Shown: positions 25,188-33,182 of the stretch, piece by piece
Position numbering within the stretch: position 1 is the stretch's first letter
Layout of the letters: each line of letters opens with the position of its first letter
Assembly (NCBI GenBank): GCA_025352525.1
Contig: JANXTG010000052.1
Coordinates: forward strand, 1-39,713
Source of the DNA: Ferruginibacter sp.
Lineage (GTDB): Bacteria; Bacteroidota; Bacteroidia; Chitinophagales; Chitinophagaceae
Length of the DNA stretch: 39,713 nucleotides
Reading direction: 5' to 3'
The notes under the pieces: model-generated
Databases searched by the model: none
Told to the model about the DNA's origin: nothing
The model's input: the letters and a program-made list of their open reading frames with translations, nothing else
Made by a program: the position numbers and the translations under genes

Positions 25188-25964
25188 TTGATAAAAAATA
25201 ATCAACAAATAAGTTTACACGGTGAAAAATGGAAAAATGTAAATTTTTCTTTTGAGTATAGCAATGAATATAGACTTGAAATATCAAATTTTGGTAGAAT
25301 CCGTTCATTCAACAAATTGTCAAACGGTAATATTTTAAATGGATCAATAACTGAAGGTTATAAAATAATAAGGTTAAAATTTTTTAAGCCCTTAGACCCT
25401 GTGAATTTAAAAAAAGCGGAAATTTTGCAAAAGAAGATTGCAAATACTATTAAAAAAATTAAGTTGTTAAAAGAAAAAGAAGAATCTCTTGCAATTGTAA
25501 AACCGATAGAACTCGATTTAAGAAAAATAAAAATTTTATATTCTAAGCGACTTGCCCAGAATACAAAGGAAAGGACAATTCATTATCATTCCCTTACACA
25601 TCGGCTTGTAGCAAATTATTTTCTATCTGCCCCATCTCTAAAAAAAACAATTGTTGCACATTTAGATTTTGACAAACTGAACAACGATGTAAAGAATCTT
25701 AAGTGGATGACGGCTGAAGAAAATTATATCCATCAGCAAAAAAGTCCATATGTAATTGAGGAAAGGGAGCGGCGGATTGTTTATGGACCAGCCATTTCAA
25801 AAAATATTAAACTAACGGTTACAAAGGTTATGTTACTAAAAAAAATGCTTAAAGAAGGTAGAAAAACTGTTACTCATTTGGCTAAACAGTTTAAAGTAAG
25901 TGATATGCAAATAATTAGGATAAGAAGAGGAGAAAACTGGAGTTTTGTAACTGCGGCAGAATAA
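25188..25964 (+). CDS. NUMOD4/HNH homing-endonuclease-like protein with C-terminal HTH
   Basis: 258 residues if started at TTG 25188; no Met codon occurs until late in the chain, so a non-ATG start is required (or readthrough of the prs TAA, as the frame is shared). Domains: NUMOD4 (about 13-70: EKWKNVNF, YRLEISNFGRIRSF, YKIIRLKF); an unusual Lys/Glu-rich coiled coil (about 75-130); an HNH_3-type core starting HRLVANYF at 138, with His158 in AHLDFDKLNN and Asn165/166, then NLKWMTAEEN to 179; and a C-terminal HTH (about 205-253: THLAKQFKVSDMQIIRIRRGENW). The catalytic His-Asn residues appear intact. Such proteins nick or cut DNA and often spread with their host genes; it sits between prs and rplY. 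Confidence 0.8.
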   Translation: MIKNNQQISLHGEKWKNVNFSFEYSNEYRLEISNFGRIRSFNKLSNGNILNGSITEGYKIIRLKFFKPLDPVNLKKAEILQKKIANTIKKIKLLKEKEESLAIVKPIELDLRKIKILYSKRLAQNTKERTIHYHSLTHRLVANYFLSAPSLKKTIVAHLDFDKLNNDVKNLKWMTAEENYIHQQKSPYVIEERERRIVYGPAISKNIKLTVTKVMLLKKMLKEGRKTVTHLAKQFKVSDMQIIRIRRGENWSFVTAAE

Positions 25965-25996
25965 TTATGGTATGATTAAATTAGAAATTAAAGGTG

Positions 25997-26025
25997 TTTA
26001 ATCTAGCTTAAAATACATACTTTTG
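25997..26025 (+). promoter_or_regulatory. Promoter of rplY
   Basis: TTTA at 25997-26000, 17 bases, then an exact TAnnTTTG match, TACTTTTG at 26018-26025. Transcription would start near 26030 and give a leader of about 18 nt before the rplY ATG. This makes rplY independent of prs and the HNH gene. Confidence 0.7.
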
Positions 26026-26046
26026 CACCTCATAAAAAATAAAATA

Positions 26047-26664
26047 ATGAAAACAATTACAATCGAAGGACAACTGAGGACCGAAAGCGGAAAAAAAGCC
26101 ACCCGCCAACTTCGCTCTCAGCAACTTGTGCCAGCTGTAATTTACGGTGGTAAAACTGAAGTAAATTTCTCTGCTCCTGCAACTGCATTTAAAAGCATCG
26201 TTTACACATCGGAATTTATGTTTGCCAACATTACAGTTGGCGGAAATTCTTACAACTGTATTTTAAAGGATTTACAGTTTGATAAGGTTACAGATGTACT
26301 TATACATCTTGATTTTCTTGAGTTGGTAGATGATAAAAAAGTTATTGCAACTTTACCTTTAAAATACACAGGTACTCCACTGGGGGTAAAAGCAGGTGGT
26401 AAACTTGTTTTAAAAATAAAATCTGTAAAAGTAAAAACGCTTCCAAAATTTCTTAAAGAAAATATTGAGGTTGATATCAATAATCTTGAATTAAATGAGA
26501 ATATTCGTGTTGAGAATATCAAAGCGGAAAACATGGAAATTATGAATTCGCCTAGAATTCCTATTGCCTCTGTAACGATGACACGTCAACTAAAACAAGA
26601 AGAAACAGCGGCAGCTAAAGCGCCGGTGGGTAAAGCCGCTCCAGCAGCAGCTGCAAAAAAATAA
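26047..26664 (+). CDS. rplY: 50S ribosomal protein L25/general stress protein Ctc (bL25)
   Basis: 205 residues from the ATG at 26047; a TTG frame extension at 26023 falls inside the promoter and is rejected. It binds 5S rRNA in the large subunit. The N-terminal L25 domain is KTITIEGQLRTESGKKATRQLRSQQLVPAVIYGG, followed by the Ctc-type beta domain (about 95-185: KVIATLPLKYTGTPLGVKAGGKL, LEVDINNLELNENIRV-like segment). It ends with an Ala/Lys-rich tail (KAPVGKAAPAAAAKK). The long, two-domain form is normal for Bacteroidota. Its own promoter and terminator surround it. Confidence 0.95.
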   Translation: MKTITIEGQLRTESGKKATRQLRSQQLVPAVIYGGKTEVNFSAPATAFKSIVYTSEFMFANITVGGNSYNCILKDLQFDKVTDVLIHLDFLELVDDKKVIATLPLKYTGTPLGVKAGGKLVLKIKSVKVKTLPKFLKENIEVDINNLELNENIRVENIKAENMEIMNSPRIPIASVTMTRQLKQEETAAAKAPVGKAAPAAAAKK

Positions 26665-26683
26665 AATTGTTTTTATAATAAAT

Positions 26684-26712
26684 AAAAATGCCTTCGTATC
26701 GGAGGCATTTTT
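26684..26712 (+). terminator. Rho-independent terminator of rplY
   Basis: AAAAATGCCT (26684-26693) pairs with AGGCATTTTT (26703-26712), with a further T-G and C-G pair inside and a GTATC loop. The T5 run ends the stem. It is 20 bases after the rplY stop codon. Confidence 0.9.
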
Positions 26713-26737
26713 AATATAGACAACCATTTAAACTTAT

Positions 26738-26745
26738 TACATTTG
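26738..26745 (+). promoter_or_regulatory. -7 element of yidC
   Basis: TACATTTG, an exact TAnnTTTG match, followed by CACCC. The transcript would begin near 26749 and have a leader of about 95 nt. No TTTG -33 box at the usual distance. Confidence 0.6.
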
Positions 26746-26748
26746 CAC

Positions 26749-26773
26749 CCTTAATGCCAAACAGGTATTAAGG
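26749..26773 (+). other. 5' leader hairpin of yidC
   Basis: CCTTAATGCC (26749-26758) pairs with GGTATTAAGG (26764-26773) through ten pairs including one G-U, with a 5-nt AAACA loop. It starts at the predicted transcription start and so would cap the mRNA's 5' end, which could stabilise it. Confidence 0.5.
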
Positions 26774-26843
26774 CTTGAATTAATGTGGTTTTTGCGAAAA
26801 AGATGTTATTGTATTCAAATATTAAATACTAAAATTAATTATA

Positions 26844-28694
26844 ATGGGAATTGATAAGAATACACTTATAGGTTTCGGACTGATTGGTGCTTTGCTTGTA
26901 GGGATGCTGGTAATAAATAATAACAGTAAGGCAACTTATGACCTTGAGCAAAAAAGAATAAACGATTCCATTGCGGCACTAAAACCTAAAGTTGATTCAA
27001 ATGCTGTAAAATTAGATCTGCAAAAAACAGACTCTTTAATTATAGCCAAACAAACGCAGGGGTTTGTTCAAGATACATTAAAGGCGGCAATGGTTTCTTT
27101 AGAGAATAATGTAATGAAAGTTACTTTTAATACAAGGGGCGCCCAACCGGCGAGGGTAGAACTTAAGAAATATAAAAAGTTTGACAGTACACAGGTTTTA
27201 TTACAAAGCGGCAATTTTAATAAAATATCCTACAATATAAATTCTGGCGCCAACACTACAGCTCAATCAGAGAATATAAATTTTACTGTGCAACCTGTAG
27301 TTGTGAACGCAGATAAAAGCCAGACCATTTCTTTTAAAACAAGAGATTCTACCGGAGGTAAAGAAATTGTACACCAATACACAATTAGGGAAGGGGAGTA
27401 CATGATGGACTTTAATATTTTGACAAAGGGTGAGAATTTGTTTACAGGTAATGTTATTAATTTGATATGGCAAATAGAAGCATCACAAATTGAAAAAGAT
27501 CATAAATATGAACTTACGCAATCGCAAATTGGATACTCAGAACAGAATAATTATGATTTTGAACATGTTGCAAAAGAAGGTACAAAAACTTTCTCCCAAC
27601 CCTTAAGTTTCATTGGGGCAAAACAACAGTTTTTTATTGCAGCAATCTTAGCAAAAGAAAAGTTTGAATCTGGTTTAGTATCCTGGAAAATACCAACTGA
27701 CAGCAATTCCTATATATTTAGATCTACAGCTAATTTGAAATTACCTGTAAAAGCCGGCAATACAAGCAATACAGCGCTTCAGTTTTATTATGGTCCAAGT
27801 GATTATAGTATTTTAAAAAGATATAATAACAAAATGGAAAACATGGTGCCGTATGGTTCCGGTATTTTTTCTTTTGTAAAATATATTAACCGTTATTTTT
27901 TATTGCCCGTATTTGATTTTTTGCAAAAGAACATTGCAAGTATGGGTATTGTTATTCTGCTTTTAACCTTGCTTATTAGGTTAATTACTTCCCCAATACT
28001 TTACAAAAGCTATTTAAGTGGTGCAAAAATGAAAGTTTTAAAGCCTGAGGTAGATGCATTGAAGGCAAAATTTACCGATAAAACCGGTCAGTTGGACCAA
28101 CAGGCATTTAGTATGGAGCAGATGAAGCTGTGGAAGACTGCAGGTGTGAGCCCACTAGGCGGCTGTCTGCCGGCGGTGTTACAGATCCCCATATTTATGT
28201 CACTATATTATTTTTTTCAAAGTAATATAGACTTACGAGGCAAGAGTTTTTTATGGTCAAATGACCTTGCTTCATACGATTCAATTCTAAAGCTACCCTT
28301 TGCCGTGCCTTTTTATGGAGATCATGTAAGTTTATTTACATTAACAGCAGTTATTACAAGCATGCTTATTTCAATTTACAGCATGAGCAATATGCAGGAT
28401 AACAGTAACCCTGTTATGAAGTATATGCCATACATATTTCCAGTTTTACTATTGGGCGTATTCAATAACTTGCCATCTGCACTTACTTGGTACTACACAA
28501 TTTCCAACAGTATTACCTTGATTTTACAAATTGTTATACAGAAGTATGTAATAAATCATGAAAAGATTTTGGTACAAATAAATGAGAATAGAAAAAAACC
28601 GGTAAAAAAATCTAAAATCGCAGAAAAGGTTGAAGCTATGCAGGAAAGTCAGCGCAAACTACAGGAATTGAAAAATAAGACGAGCAAAAACTGA
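26844..28694 (+). CDS. yidC: Membrane protein insertase YidC
   Basis: 616 residues. It inserts and folds inner-membrane proteins, alone or with SecYEG. An N-terminal signal-anchor helix (TLIGFGLIGALLVGMLVINN) is followed by a large periplasmic beta domain (about 60-345) and the conserved C-terminal core of five helices (about 355-575: ASMGIVILLLTLLIRLITSPI, the cytoplasmic helical hairpin YLSGAKMKVLKPEVDALKAKF, VSPLGGCLPAVLQIPIFMSLYYF-like segment, and SALTWYYTISNSITLILQ). The conserved Arg in the first core helix (LLIRLIT) is present. A basic tail (KKPVKKSKIAEKVEAM) reaches the ribosome side. Size and layout are typical of Bacteroidota. Confidence 0.97.
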   Translation: MGIDKNTLIGFGLIGALLVGMLVINNNSKATYDLEQKRINDSIAALKPKVDSNAVKLDLQKTDSLIIAKQTQGFVQDTLKAAMVSLENNVMKVTFNTRGAQPARVELKKYKKFDSTQVLLQSGNFNKISYNINSGANTTAQSENINFTVQPVVVNADKSQTISFKTRDSTGGKEIVHQYTIREGEYMMDFNILTKGENLFTGNVINLIWQIEASQIEKDHKYELTQSQIGYSEQNNYDFEHVAKEGTKTFSQPLSFIGAKQQFFIAAILAKEKFESGLVSWKIPTDSNSYIFRSTANLKLPVKAGNTSNTALQFYYGPSDYSILKRYNNKMENMVPYGSGIFSFVKYINRYFLLPVFDFLQKNIASMGIVILLLTLLIRLITSPILYKSYLSGAKMKVLKPEVDALKAKFTDKTGQLDQQAFSMEQMKLWKTAGVSPLGGCLPAVLQIPIFMSLYYFFQSNIDLRGKSFLWSNDLASYDSILKLPFAVPFYGDHVSLFTLTAVITSMLISIYSMSNMQDNSNPVMKYMPYIFPVLLLGVFNNLPSALTWYYTISNSITLILQIVIQKYVINHEKILVQINENRKKPVKKSKIAEKVEAMQESQRKLQELKNKTSKN

Positions 28695-28806
28695 TAACCG
28701 TTAAAAATATGTTACTAAGCTGTACTCTTTAAAGGTTCAGGTTTCTAAGTTGCGCATATTTTATAGTTTCGGCATACATTTTATTACCTTAGCTTAAATA
28801 CTAATA

Positions 28807-29478
28807 ATGATGAAACCCTTTACTTTATTTGTAATGTTTGCAATCACTATCCTTTGCAGCACAGTTTTATCTGCTCAAAAAATCTTAAAAGAAGGAATGT
28901 TGAAATACAGTATCTCCATTGAAAGTTCAAATGGTGAAAAGCAGATTTCAGGTGCTTTAAATGGTGCTACTTTAACTGTCTATTTAACAAAAGATAAAAG
29001 CCGATCAGAAATGATCAGCACTCCGGGTACAGAAACTACTGTATATGATAACAAAAGTGGAAGAGGATTTATTTTAAAGGAATATAGTGGGCAAAAATTG
29101 ATGATAACAATAACTGCTGAAAACTGGACCCAGAAAAACCAGGTTAATACAGGATTAAATTTTGAAACCCAACCTGGCACTACAAACATTGCAAGTCATG
29201 TTTGCAAGAAGGCATCAGCAAAAAGTAATAATGGTAAATTATATACAGTTTACTATGATCCATCCATTTTAATAGAGAACAAACAATACAATAATGCGTT
29301 CTCTCAATTAGGCGGGTTACCTGTACAATACGAATTATCATCAGGAAACCTGATTTTTAAATATACACTTACCGGCTTTGATATGGATATATTAAATGGA
29401 GCGAAATTTAATTCCCCAAAATCCGGGTACAGGATAATGAGTTACGAGGAAAACCAGCAATTGAAGAAAGTGGAATAA
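28807..29478 (+). CDS. Secreted protein, DUF4412-like
   Basis: 223 residues; two adjacent ATGs (28807 and 28810) are both usable. A signal peptide (PFTLFVMFAITILCSTVLSAQ) is followed by a beta-rich chain. The order LKYSISIESSNGEKQISG, LTKDKSRSEMIS, VYDNKSGRGFILKEYSG, CKKASAKSN, YTVYYDPSI, LGGLPVQYEL resembles the DUF4412 group: a periplasmic beta-domain that senses or binds something through a YYDP/GLP.EY pair. That assignment is by eye. It is convergent with the next gene, whose stop lies a single base beyond. Confidence 0.72.
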   Translation: MMKPFTLFVMFAITILCSTVLSAQKILKEGMLKYSISIESSNGEKQISGALNGATLTVYLTKDKSRSEMISTPGTETTVYDNKSGRGFILKEYSGQKLMITITAENWTQKNQVNTGLNFETQPGTTNIASHVCKKASAKSNNGKLYTVYYDPSILIENKQYNNAFSQLGGLPVQYELSSGNLIFKYTLTGFDMDILNGAKFNSPKSGYRIMSYEENQQLKKVE

Positions 29479-29479
29479 G

Positions 29480-29824
29480 TTAATGGAAACTAATAATAAG
29501 TTTTGTACCGGCAAAACCCTGATGAACATCGGCTACAAATATTTTTTGCTTGTACGGTAAGATGTAAACACTGTTACCTTTTTGGTAAGTAATAAGATTA
29601 TTGAAAGAATTTGGAGTCGGTGTAACACCGTTCATCATTAAAGAACCTGTGTATTTTAAACCATTTTTTAAATTAAAATTTAAAGCAATTTTAAAGTTGT
29701 TAGGCGTTTTAATATTTATTACGACTTTACTTTTTTTCTTACTAACACCTCTATCCGCAAACGAAATGTTCATTTGTATTGTAAATAAGGTAACAAGTGA
29801 TAATATGCGTAAGGAATTGTTCAT
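29480..29824 (-). CDS. Small secreted hypothetical protein
   Basis: 114 residues, ATG at 29824, with a signal peptide (RILSLVTLFTIQMNISFADRG) followed by a basic patch (KKKSKVVINIK) and a beta-rich tail (FKIALNFNLKNGLKYTGSLM, NSVYILPYKQKIFVADVHQG). I recognise no family. I prefer this strand over an open frame on the other strand because of the signal peptide and codon pattern. It converges on the DUF4412-like gene with a one-base gap between stop codons. It is probably monocistronic. Confidence 0.6.
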   Translation of the reverse strand: MNNSLRILSLVTLFTIQMNISFADRGVSKKKSKVVINIKTPNNFKIALNFNLKNGLKYTGSLMMNGVTPTPNSFNNLITYQKGNSVYILPYKQKIFVADVHQGFAGTKLIISFH

Positions 29825-29968
29825 TTAAATAATATTAACAAATATAATACAATAAACGAAATTCTTTAGTCTTTAGTATATAATATTTCACTTTTAGTTA
29901 ATAACTAATTTTAGGCAGCTACCAAAGTTCTTAATAAATCATTAAATTACAGGTCATAAGGCTGAAAT

Positions 29969-31390
29969 ATGAGAAACGAAAGATATAGGCAAGAAAGAGA
30001 AGAATTAAAAGAATTACTAGCGCAATATGATAATTTAAGAGCGGGTAGATCTAATTCTTTTATAGAACAGGAGGGTTTTGAACGACTAGTTGAATATTTT
30101 GATGAAAAAGATAAATTTGAAGACGCCTTAACTGTTTGTGAGTATGCTATTAATCAATACCCTAACACTGCGGCGTTGTTAATTTTAAAAGCCAATCTTT
30201 TAATTGTTACAAAAAAATACAAGGATGCATTGGAGCTGCTCGATGAAGCAGAAAAAATTGATATTTCTGACAGCAATTTATACATCTTAAAAACAGATGC
30301 ATTTTTAGCGTTGGATATGCAGTTAAAAGCAGCTGAAGTACTGGAAGTTGCTATAGAAAATTTTGAAGGAGATGAAAAGGTAGATTTACTTTTTGAATTG
30401 TGTGACGTGTATGATGATTACGAAAATTTTGAAAAAGTTTTTGACTGCCTCATTTTAATTTTAAAGCAAGACCCTGCAAACGAAGAAGCATTATATAAAA
30501 TATGTTTTTGGACAGATTTTACCGGAAGAAACGAAGAAAGTATAACTCTCCACAAACAAATTATAGAGGAGCAGCCTTTCAATGAACTAGCTTGGTTTAA
30601 TTTAGGGGCGGCTTACCAGGGTATAAAACTTCACGAAAAAGCACTTGATGCCTATGAGTATGTCGTGGCCATAAATGAGAAATTTGAAAATGCATACCGC
30701 AACATGGGTGATGCACATCTCCGGCTGCGCCAATATAAACTAGCCATAGAATCTTTGGAAAAGGTACTGGAGTTAACCATGCCGGAACCTGTACTTTATG
30801 AAGCTATAGGGCATTGTTATGACAGATTAGAAAACTTTGCACAGGCAAGGTTTTATTATAAGAAAGCAAGCCATATGGATACGGAAGACAATCGTTTGCA
30901 TTATAGAATCGCCTGCACTTATATGAATGAAGCTGCCTGGGGAAGTGCAATTAAGTGTTTAAATACTGCTCTTCGCACACAATTAATGCAACCTGATTAC
31001 AATCTTGCATTAGGTCAATGCTACATGCAGATGAATAATATTGATGAAGCACTAACCTGCTTTGGAAACGTAGTAAGGATAAGGCCCAAAAATATAAACG
31101 GATGGACAGAATTATTAAAGTGCCTATTGCATGCAGATTTTTTTACGGAAGGAATTGAGTATGCTCAATTTGCTTATGAGCAAACAGATGGAAAAACTGT
31201 TTTTCTATTCTACAAAAGCATGTTTCTGTTTGCAAATGGTCAGTCAAAAGAAGCTGCATTGCAACTTGAAAATGCTATGGCTGAAAATCCAAAACTCATC
31301 AAAAAATTTATTCAACTCGATCCCCGAATACTGAAACACCGCCAGGTGGTAGAAATTATAGCACGTTACAAAAAAAAGGGAAATAGATAA
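29969..31390 (+). CDS. Tetratricopeptide repeat protein
   Basis: 473 residues, no signal peptide or membrane helix, so cytosolic. From about residue 40 to the end it is a run of roughly eleven helix-turn-helix TPR units (for example ALTVCEYAINQYPNTAALLILKA, ELAWFNLGAAYQGIKLHEKAL and NAYRNMGDAHLRLRQYKLAI). The Ala/Gly/Tyr positions 8, 20 and 27 of TPRs recur. An acidic N-terminus (EREELKELLAQYDNL) precedes the array. It probably scaffolds a protein complex; the partner is unknown. Similar proteins are common in Bacteroidota. The ComA-like gene follows after a promoter. Confidence 0.9.
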   Translation: MRNERYRQEREELKELLAQYDNLRAGRSNSFIEQEGFERLVEYFDEKDKFEDALTVCEYAINQYPNTAALLILKANLLIVTKKYKDALELLDEAEKIDISDSNLYILKTDAFLALDMQLKAAEVLEVAIENFEGDEKVDLLFELCDVYDDYENFEKVFDCLILILKQDPANEEALYKICFWTDFTGRNEESITLHKQIIEEQPFNELAWFNLGAAYQGIKLHEKALDAYEYVVAINEKFENAYRNMGDAHLRLRQYKLAIESLEKVLELTMPEPVLYEAIGHCYDRLENFAQARFYYKKASHMDTEDNRLHYRIACTYMNEAAWGSAIKCLNTALRTQLMQPDYNLALGQCYMQMNNIDEALTCFGNVVRIRPKNINGWTELLKCLLHADFFTEGIEYAQFAYEQTDGKTVFLFYKSMFLFANGQSKEAALQLENAMAENPKLIKKFIQLDPRILKHRQVVEIIARYKKKGNR

Positions 31391-31400
31391 AGCTGAAAAG

Positions 31401-31428
31401 TTGTTTAATTTTTCTTTAAATATATTTG
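31401..31428 (+). promoter_or_regulatory. Promoter of the phosphosulfolactate synthase gene
   Basis: TTG at 31401-31403, exactly 17 bases, then TATATTTG at 31421-31428, an exact -7 match: the best Bacteroidota-type promoter in the window. The transcript would start near 31432, 30 nt before the ATG at 31462. Confidence 0.8.
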
Positions 31429-31461
31429 CGGCTTAACTTAAAGATTACTAAATATTTCACT

Positions 31462-32226
31462 ATGAATTTCAATCTTTCTCAAATGCCGGAACGTTCTGCA
31501 CAACCACGTGTTAACGGACTTACAATGGTAATGGATAAAGGCCTAAGTATAGAAGAGGCTAAAAATTTTATGAGTGTTGCTAGCCCCCATGTAGATATAG
31601 TAAAACTGGGTTTTGGTACTGCTTTTGTTACGCCAAATTTAAAAGAAAAACTGGCTGTATATGCTGCCAGCAACATACCGGTATATTTTGGCGGAACATT
31701 GTTTGAGGCATTTTTAATACGCAATCAGTTTGATGATTTTGTAGCAGTGTGTAATGATTTTGGTATAACTACTATCGAAGTAAGTGACGGTTCTATTACT
31801 ATACCACACACAGAAAAATGTGGATACATAGAAAAACTGGCAAAAAACTTTAAAGTTTACAGCGAAGTTGGTAGTAAAGATGCTGCCCATATTATTCCTC
31901 CATATAAGTGGATAGAATTGATGAGTGCCGAACTAAGTGCAGGTGCCAGTTACGTAATTGCTGAAGCCCGGGAAGCTGGAAATGTAGGTATTTACAGAGG
32001 CAGTGGAGAAGTGCGTGAAGGATTGGTACAGGAAATTCTTACACAGATACCCGCAGAGAAAATTTTGTGGGAAGCTCCGCAAAAAGCACAACAACTTTAC
32101 TTTTTAGAACTCATAGGTTGCAATGTCAATCTTGGTAATATTGCACCATCTGAAATGCTTGCTTTAGAAGCAATGCGTATTGGTTTAAGGGGAGATAGTT
32201 TTGAATTTTATCTGGATAAAAAATAA
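31462..32226 (+). CDS. Phosphosulfolactate synthase (ComA-like)
   Basis: 254 residues from the ATG at 31462; a TTG at 31426 overlaps the -7 box and is rejected. The family adds sulfite to phosphoenolpyruvate to form (R)-phosphosulfolactate, first known from methanogen coenzyme M synthesis. The TIM-barrel motifs are intact: VDIVKLGFGTAFV, PVYFGGTLFEAF, IEVSDGSITI, VYSEVGSKDA, AEAREAGNVGIYRGSGEV, WEAPQKAQQ, NVNLGNIAPSEMLALEA and RIGLRGDSF. In Bacteroidota the destination of the product is not clear; sulfolactate or another sulfonate are possible. No other sulfonate gene is visible in the window. It is monocistronic with a clear promoter. Confidence 0.9.
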   Translation: MNFNLSQMPERSAQPRVNGLTMVMDKGLSIEEAKNFMSVASPHVDIVKLGFGTAFVTPNLKEKLAVYAASNIPVYFGGTLFEAFLIRNQFDDFVAVCNDFGITTIEVSDGSITIPHTEKCGYIEKLAKNFKVYSEVGSKDAAHIIPPYKWIELMSAELSAGASYVIAEAREAGNVGIYRGSGEVREGLVQEILTQIPAEKILWEAPQKAQQLYFLELIGCNVNLGNIAPSEMLALEAMRIGLRGDSFEFYLDKK

Positions 32227-32234
32227 ATGTTTTG

Positions 32235-32336
32235 GGGCTGTAAAGTAAATATAATGAAGGGGCATTTGTTCGGGCTATTCGCTTCAATCTTTTGTTCGTT
32301 CCTCACAAAAGTATTTACGCTTCTATCCCGCAGCCC
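32235..32336. repeat. Imperfect palindromic element
   Basis: Between the phosphosulfolactate synthase gene and aroE. CTTTTGT (32289-32295) pairs with ACAAAAG (32305-32311) at the core; GGGCT (32272-32276) pairs with AGCCC (32332-32336) at the ends. A second GGGCTG at 32235-32240 can alternatively pair with CAGCCC (32331-32336). From memory it resembles the roughly 65-bp 'GGGCT..CGCT..CAAAAG..CGCT..AGCCC' palindromes scattered between genes in some Bacteroidota; copy number cannot be judged here. Confidence 0.6.
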
Positions 32337-32369
32337 TTCAACAACAAAACATCCTTAAACTTAAAATAA

Positions 32370-32399
32370 GAATATGCCGGCTGTAAAGCTGGCATATTC
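32370..32399 (+). terminator. Likely terminator-like hairpin before aroE
   Basis: GAATATGCCGGC (32370-32381) pairs with GCTGGCATATTC (32388-32399), 12 bp with one G-U and a 6-nt loop. A T-run begins 10 bases later (32411 on), not immediately, so termination is plausible but not classical. Confidence 0.5.
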
Positions 32400-32444
32400 A
32401 TTAAGATCATTTTTTAAAATATTTTTAAATAAATTGAATTTTTT

Positions 32445-33182
32445 ATGAAATTATTTGGTCTAATTGGTTATCCACTCGGTCATTCCTTTTCAAAAAAATA
32501 TTTTGATAAAAAATTTAATGATGAAAATCTGGATGACTGCATTTTTGAATTATTTGCTATAAAAGATATCAATGAATTTCATAAACTTACTGAAGAAAAT
32601 ACCAATTTAAAAGGTCTTGCAGTAACCATTCCATACAAACAAAGCATACTACCATTTATTAATTATGTGTCCGTTGCTGCAACAGAAATTGGAGCAGTAA
32701 ACTGCATAAAATTTACTGATTGTAATACAACAGGTCATAATACAGATGTTGTAGGTTTTGAAAAATCTTTGATTCCTTTACTACAACCGCATCACACAAA
32801 AGCTCTTGTGTTAGGTACAGGAGGTTCATCTAAAGCAGTACAATATGTTTTAAAACTATTGAAGATTGATTTTTTATTGGTTAGCAGAGACAAAACTAAT
32901 ACCCAAGATTGTATTGCTTACAATGATATTGACCAAAAAATAATGGCTGAATATTCTATTATTATCAATTGTACCCCGATAGGTATGACGCCAAATGAAA
33001 ATGCTATGCCTGCAATTCCTTATGAACTGCTTTCGGCAAATCACTTGCTTTATGATCTTATATACACACCTGAAAAAACGCTCTTTTTAAAAAAAGGAGA
33101 ATTGAAATACTGTACAATTAAAAATGGTTTTGAAATGCTTATAATACAGGCAGAAGAAAACTGGAAAATATGGAATGCCTAA
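32445..33182 (+). CDS. aroE: Shikimate dehydrogenase
   Basis: Reduces 3-dehydroshikimate to shikimate with NADPH in the cytosol (chorismate pathway). 245 residues, on the short side as usual in this phylum. Motifs: IGYPLGHSFSKKYFD (substrate-binding Ser-x-Ser retained; the common PxxHN is replaced by KKYFD), LAVTIPYK with catalytic Lys65, INCI-like AVNCIKF (Asn86), HNTDVVGF with Asp101, the Rossmann GTGGSSKAV, NCTPIGMTPN, and the C-terminal NGFEMLIIQAEENW. The last 4 bases overlap the stop of the convergent thioesterase gene (33179-33182). Confidence 0.94.
   Translation: MKLFGLIGYPLGHSFSKKYFDKKFNDENLDDCIFELFAIKDINEFHKLTEENTNLKGLAVTIPYKQSILPFINYVSVAATEIGAVNCIKFTDCNTTGHNTDVVGFEKSLIPLLQPHHTKALVLGTGGSSKAVQYVLKLLKIDFLLVSRDKTNTQDCIAYNDIDQKIMAEYSIIINCTPIGMTPNENAMPAIPYELLSANHLLYDLIYTPEKTLFLKKGELKYCTIKNGFEMLIIQAEENWKIWNA

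Noticed and set aside
25179-25964. A genuine Prs-HNH fusion protein by stop readthrough
   Set aside because: Single TAA with no recognisable readthrough signal; kept only as a check in the findings because the HNH gene lacks an ATG.
29601-29828. 75-residue plus-strand frame overlapping 29480-29824
   Set aside because: The minus-strand frame has a signal peptide and a plausible start; this one has no motif.
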